A DNA stretch of 7,516 bases from Clostridia bacterium (GTDB lineage: Bacteria; Bacillota_A; Clostridia; UMGS1810): NCBI GenBank assembly GCA_017437345.1, contig JAFSBJ010000239.1, positions 1-7,516 on the forward strand, read 5' to 3'. The notes below the pieces were generated by a model, which saw nothing but the letters and a program-made list of their open reading frames with translations, did not search any database and was not told where the DNA came from. A program made the position numbers and the translations under genes. Positions 5,832 through 7,516 of this stretch are shown piece by piece; the first letter of the stretch is position 1; every line of letters starts with the position of its first letter.

Positions 5832-6064
5832 GCAAAAAAATTGCCTGTGTCGGAATTTTGGTTGCCGATGTAATTGTTGAACCTGTGGATAAATACCCCG
5901 GAAAGGGTGTTCTTGAAAAGGTTAATTCAATAACTGTTCATAATGGTGGAAATGCCATGACAGCGTCAATTAATCTCAGAAAGCTTGGATGTGAATCTTC
6001 TATTGTCGGTATGGTAGGGGATGATATGTTCGGCACATTTTTAAAATCCCGCCTTGATGATTAG
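5828..6064 (+). pseudogene. PfkB-family sugar kinase, N-terminal 78 residues, cut off by ISL3 element
   Basis: The ribokinase/PfkB fold starts at ATG 5828, with AAGGAG at 5813-5818 nine bases upstream. Seen: the KIACVGILVADVIV opening strand, VHNGGNAMTASINLRKLG (about 37-54, substrate-binding and first signature region) and GMVGDDMFGTFL. A full protein has about 300-330 residues; everything after residue 78 is missing, including the GAGD motif with the catalytic Asp and the ATP site, so the product is inactive. The last codons are GAT GAT, then TAG, whose final G is the first base of the IS. The original codon was TAx, probably Tyr as in many family members (LDDYG). The ATGA overlap with the deacetylase shows they formed one operon, fitting deacetylation followed by phosphorylation of a sugar. 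The rest of the gene is not recognisable to the right of the IS. Confidence 0.85.
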
Positions 6065-6086
6065 GCTCTTTGTCAATAGTTGGGTT
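6064..6086 (+). repeat. ISL3 left terminal inverted repeat
   Basis: Begins GGCTCTTTGTCAATAGTTGG at the point where the kinase frame is lost. Its first G completes the TAG stop codon of the truncated kinase. It is the end nearer the transposase stop codon. Confidence 0.65.
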
Positions 6087-6111
6087 AAAATTGAATAATG
6101 GAATTTTTGAT

Positions 6112-6138
6112 GGCGGTTGCAGCTTTTATGCAGCCGCC
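6112..6138 (+). terminator. Hairpin at the IS left end, possible barrier to outside transcription
   Basis: On the plus strand GGCGGTTGCA (6112-6121) pairs with TGCAGCCGCC (6129-6138), ten pairs with one G:U, loop of seven. On the minus strand the G:U becomes an A:C mismatch. It overlaps the transposase stop codon. The T-run after it is weak (TTT), so termination is uncertain; it could reduce antisense transcripts coming from the kinase side. Confidence 0.45.
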
Positions 6139-7343
6139 TTTCCAATATTGGATTTTTTGTAGTTAAACATATGTAATATTCTCTTCCTGAATCTATTAAA
6201 ATTACGGTATCCGTAAGCATTTCTTTTTAAAACTTTAATCTTGTTGTTGCATCCTTCTGTAAATCCATTAGTGTATGGATAGTCAAAGGTATTAAATATT
6301 GATTTCGTCCAGTTTTGCAATGTTGTAGCACAATCCTGATAATCTTTTAATCTACTGTTTTGAGCTATTAAAATCCATTTAGAAAGCAATTCTTTGCCTT
6401 TCTTTTTATCATCACAATCAAGTATTTCATAAAACAGTTCTTTTAAATGGTATGCACTCCGCAAATCATCATTAAAATACAAGAGATATTCAACCTTTTC
6501 TATCTGTTCCGGTTTAAGTTTGTTTTTTCGCATGGTTAATACTCTTTTTGAGTGTTTAAATAGTAATCTGTTTTCCTTTCCATATTTCTTTTGAATTTTC
6601 TTTCTCACTCTTTCAAATGCCCATATTACCTGGCGTACATAATGATATTTATCAACTAATTGAGTAGCTTCTTTTAAGTATATTTCAGATAACTCTGCAT
6701 AAGGTTTCCACATATCACTGACAAAGAATTTAACTGCGTTTCTTTCATCACGATTCCACTTTCTAAAATATGAAATTAAATGGCTTTGTTTTCTGTCGGG
6801 CAATATATCTAATACTGTTCCATCAGCAGGATTAGTGATAATTACTTGATATTTTTCTTTTCCTGTGTTTCCTTTAAATTCATCAATAGAAAGCACTTGA
6901 GGAAGCTCTTTTGGAGTATCATAAGCTAACATGTCAAAGAAACGAATAACAGTTGAAACAGATAAATTTACATCTTTTGCAATACTTGTAAATGATATTT
7001 CGGATTCAGTTTTCTTAAAAATTTCATTAATCAATCGTAATGTAACACGATAATACTTAGGGGCAAAGAAATTATTCTCAGCAAACCTTTTCCCATAGTG
7101 CTTGCACACATATCTCCTGTGGTTATGAATGAGTGTAACATGTTTTCCAAAGGCAGAAACATCCTTAATTTTTCTTTTTCGATAATCGTGAATATATGAA
7201 GTTTCCTGCTTGCAACAAGGACAAGGGTGAGGTTTTACAGGTAATTGAGTATGTATCAATATGTGCGATTCAAACTGTTCAACATTTATGATATTTACCT
7301 CTTGTAAATCTAATAAAACTTTAGTATAATCAAATGAGAGCAT
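6126..7343 (-). CDS. ISL3-family DDE transposase
   Basis: A 405-residue protein of usual family length, apparently intact. Order: N-terminal zinc-finger-like region (C41-P-C-C44 and C80-K-H-Y83), a helix-turn-helix-like stretch around 115-138 (SIAKDVNLSVSTVIRFFDML), then the DDE catalytic domain with D154 in LSIDEF, D210 in FFVSDMW and E363 in GFTEGCNNKIK. The tail KRNAYGYRNFNRFRKRIL is typical of ISL3 transposases. It cuts and pastes the element by binding the terminal repeats. The fourth expected zinc Cys is Tyr83 (TAT, one change from TGT), which may weaken DNA binding. Start ATG 7343-7341 follows GGAGG (7356-7352) at eight bases. A TATAAT lies at 7385-7380. The start codon sits in an arm of the inverted repeat described separately. 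Confidence 0.93.
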   Translation of the reverse strand: MLSFDYTKVLLDLQEVNIINVEQFESHILIHTQLPVKPHPCPCCKQETSYIHDYRKRKIKDVSAFGKHVTLIHNHRRYVCKHYGKRFAENNFFAPKYYRVTLRLINEIFKKTESEISFTSIAKDVNLSVSTVIRFFDMLAYDTPKELPQVLSIDEFKGNTGKEKYQVIITNPADGTVLDILPDRKQSHLISYFRKWNRDERNAVKFFVSDMWKPYAELSEIYLKEATQLVDKYHYVRQVIWAFERVRKKIQKKYGKENRLLFKHSKRVLTMRKNKLKPEQIEKVEYLLYFNDDLRSAYHLKELFYEILDCDDKKKGKELLSKWILIAQNSRLKDYQDCATTLQNWTKSIFNTFDYPYTNGFTEGCNNKIKVLKRNAYGYRNFNRFRKRILHMFNYKKSNIGKAAA

Positions 7344-7410
7344 ATCCTGTTCCTCCGTTTCTGGTTTCTAGGCAATTCCATTATAACGGATTTTGAACAA
7401 ATATGCTCTC
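7336..7410 (-). promoter_or_regulatory. Transposase control region: -10 box inside a fold-back inverted repeat over the start codon
   Basis: Minus-strand arm GAGAGCATATTTGTTC (7410-7395) pairs with GAACAGGATATGCTCTC (7352-7336): ten pairs, a small internal loop, then five pairs. The second arm contains the transposase ATG (7343-7341) and touches the GGAGG. TATAAT (7385-7380) lies in the loop, so an mRNA begun there (about 7373) lacks the first arm and stays open, while read-through mRNA from outside would fold and hide the start. No good -35 box is visible. Confidence 0.6.
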
Positions 7411-7456
7411 TTTTTTTACTTTTTTCTTAAATTTTACCGAGCTCTATTTGTTGGAC

Positions 7457-7479
7457 ACCCCAACATTTATTATATAGCC
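7457..7479 (-). repeat. ISL3 right terminal inverted repeat
   Basis: Read inward on the minus strand: GGCTATATAATAAATGTTGG and onward, matching the left end at 14 of 23 positions. Just inside it, TGTTGG and CCAACA form a small palindrome (about 7448-7465). The end is less certain than the left one because no target duplication follows. Confidence 0.5.
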
Positions 7480-7516
7480 TGAAAATGTATGATAAAAAGG
7501 GTGCGAAAAATAAAAT
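7480..7516. other. Flank to the right of the IS, nothing recognised
   Basis: Thirty-seven AT-rich bases. None of the three plus frames continues the PfkB kinase in a recognisable way, and no ribosome site precedes the ATG at 7485. The window ends too soon to say more. Confidence 0.4.

Larger units (their letters stand above)
6064..7479 (-). mobile_element. ISL3-family insertion sequence, about 1416 bp
   Basis: One DDE transposase on the minus strand is flanked by ends that match as imperfect inverted repeats. The left end is GGCTCTTTGTCAATAGTTGG from 6064; the right end read inward from 7479 is GGCTATATAATAAATGTTGG. They agree at 14 of the first 23 positions, best at GGCT and GTTGGG. The length and GGCT/GGTT-type ends fit ISL3. 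Eight-base target duplications are usual, but GATGATTA (6056-6063) is not repeated after 7479 (TGAAAATG), so either the right edge is misplaced or the right flank was rearranged. The element ended the PfkB gene. Confidence 0.8.

Overview
The window looks like an accessory, partly decaying stretch of a low-GC Gram-positive genome, most likely class Clostridia. The basis is AT-rich DNA with AAA/GAA/ATA-rich codon use, strong AGGAGG-type ribosome sites, an extracytoplasmic solute-binding protein followed directly by metabolic genes, a remnant of an AraC regulator of a type I know from clostridia, and an ISL3-type insertion sequence. No gene here fixes the species.

Left part (2-3957, plus strand): an operon-like run of three genes. 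They are the C-terminal part of an ABC-transporter solute-binding protein, a DegT/DnrJ/EryC1/StrS-family PLP aminotransferase, and a 531-residue protein made of two amidohydrolase-2-like domains. Only the second of these domains keeps the metal ligands. A strong hairpin with a T-run closes the run. Together they suggest uptake and breakdown or remodelling of a small, probably sugar-like or amino-sugar compound; the substrate cannot be read from the sequence.

Middle (3958-5132): a 560-base stretch with no large gene but dense in signals. It holds a palindromic intergenic element, a tRNA-Leu(UAG) on the minus strand with its own terminator, and upstream of that tRNA a near-consensus promoter driving a short RNA. 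That RNA ends in a terminator and can form alternative pairings. Next, also on the minus strand, come a small four-helix membrane protein and the remnant of an AraC-type regulator that seems to have lost its middle. The remnant has a near-consensus promoter facing away from the next operon.

Right part (5095-7516): a plus-strand pair, a PIG-L-family deacetylase and a PfkB-family sugar kinase, overlapping by ATGA. Both are broken. The deacetylase has one in-frame TGA at codon 76, and the kinase stops exactly where a complete ISL3-family element (about 6064-7479) enters. The element's transposase is on the minus strand and keeps its DDE residues. An inverted repeat around its start codon could silence translation of read-through transcripts. 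No target-site duplication is visible, so the right flank may have been rearranged.

Overall there is an intact-looking left operon and a tRNA, then a regulator, deacetylase and kinase that each carry a different lesion. The most notable points are the half-dead tandem amidohydrolase, the attenuator-like RNA upstream of tRNA-Leu, the fold-back structure in the IS, and the internally deleted regulator.
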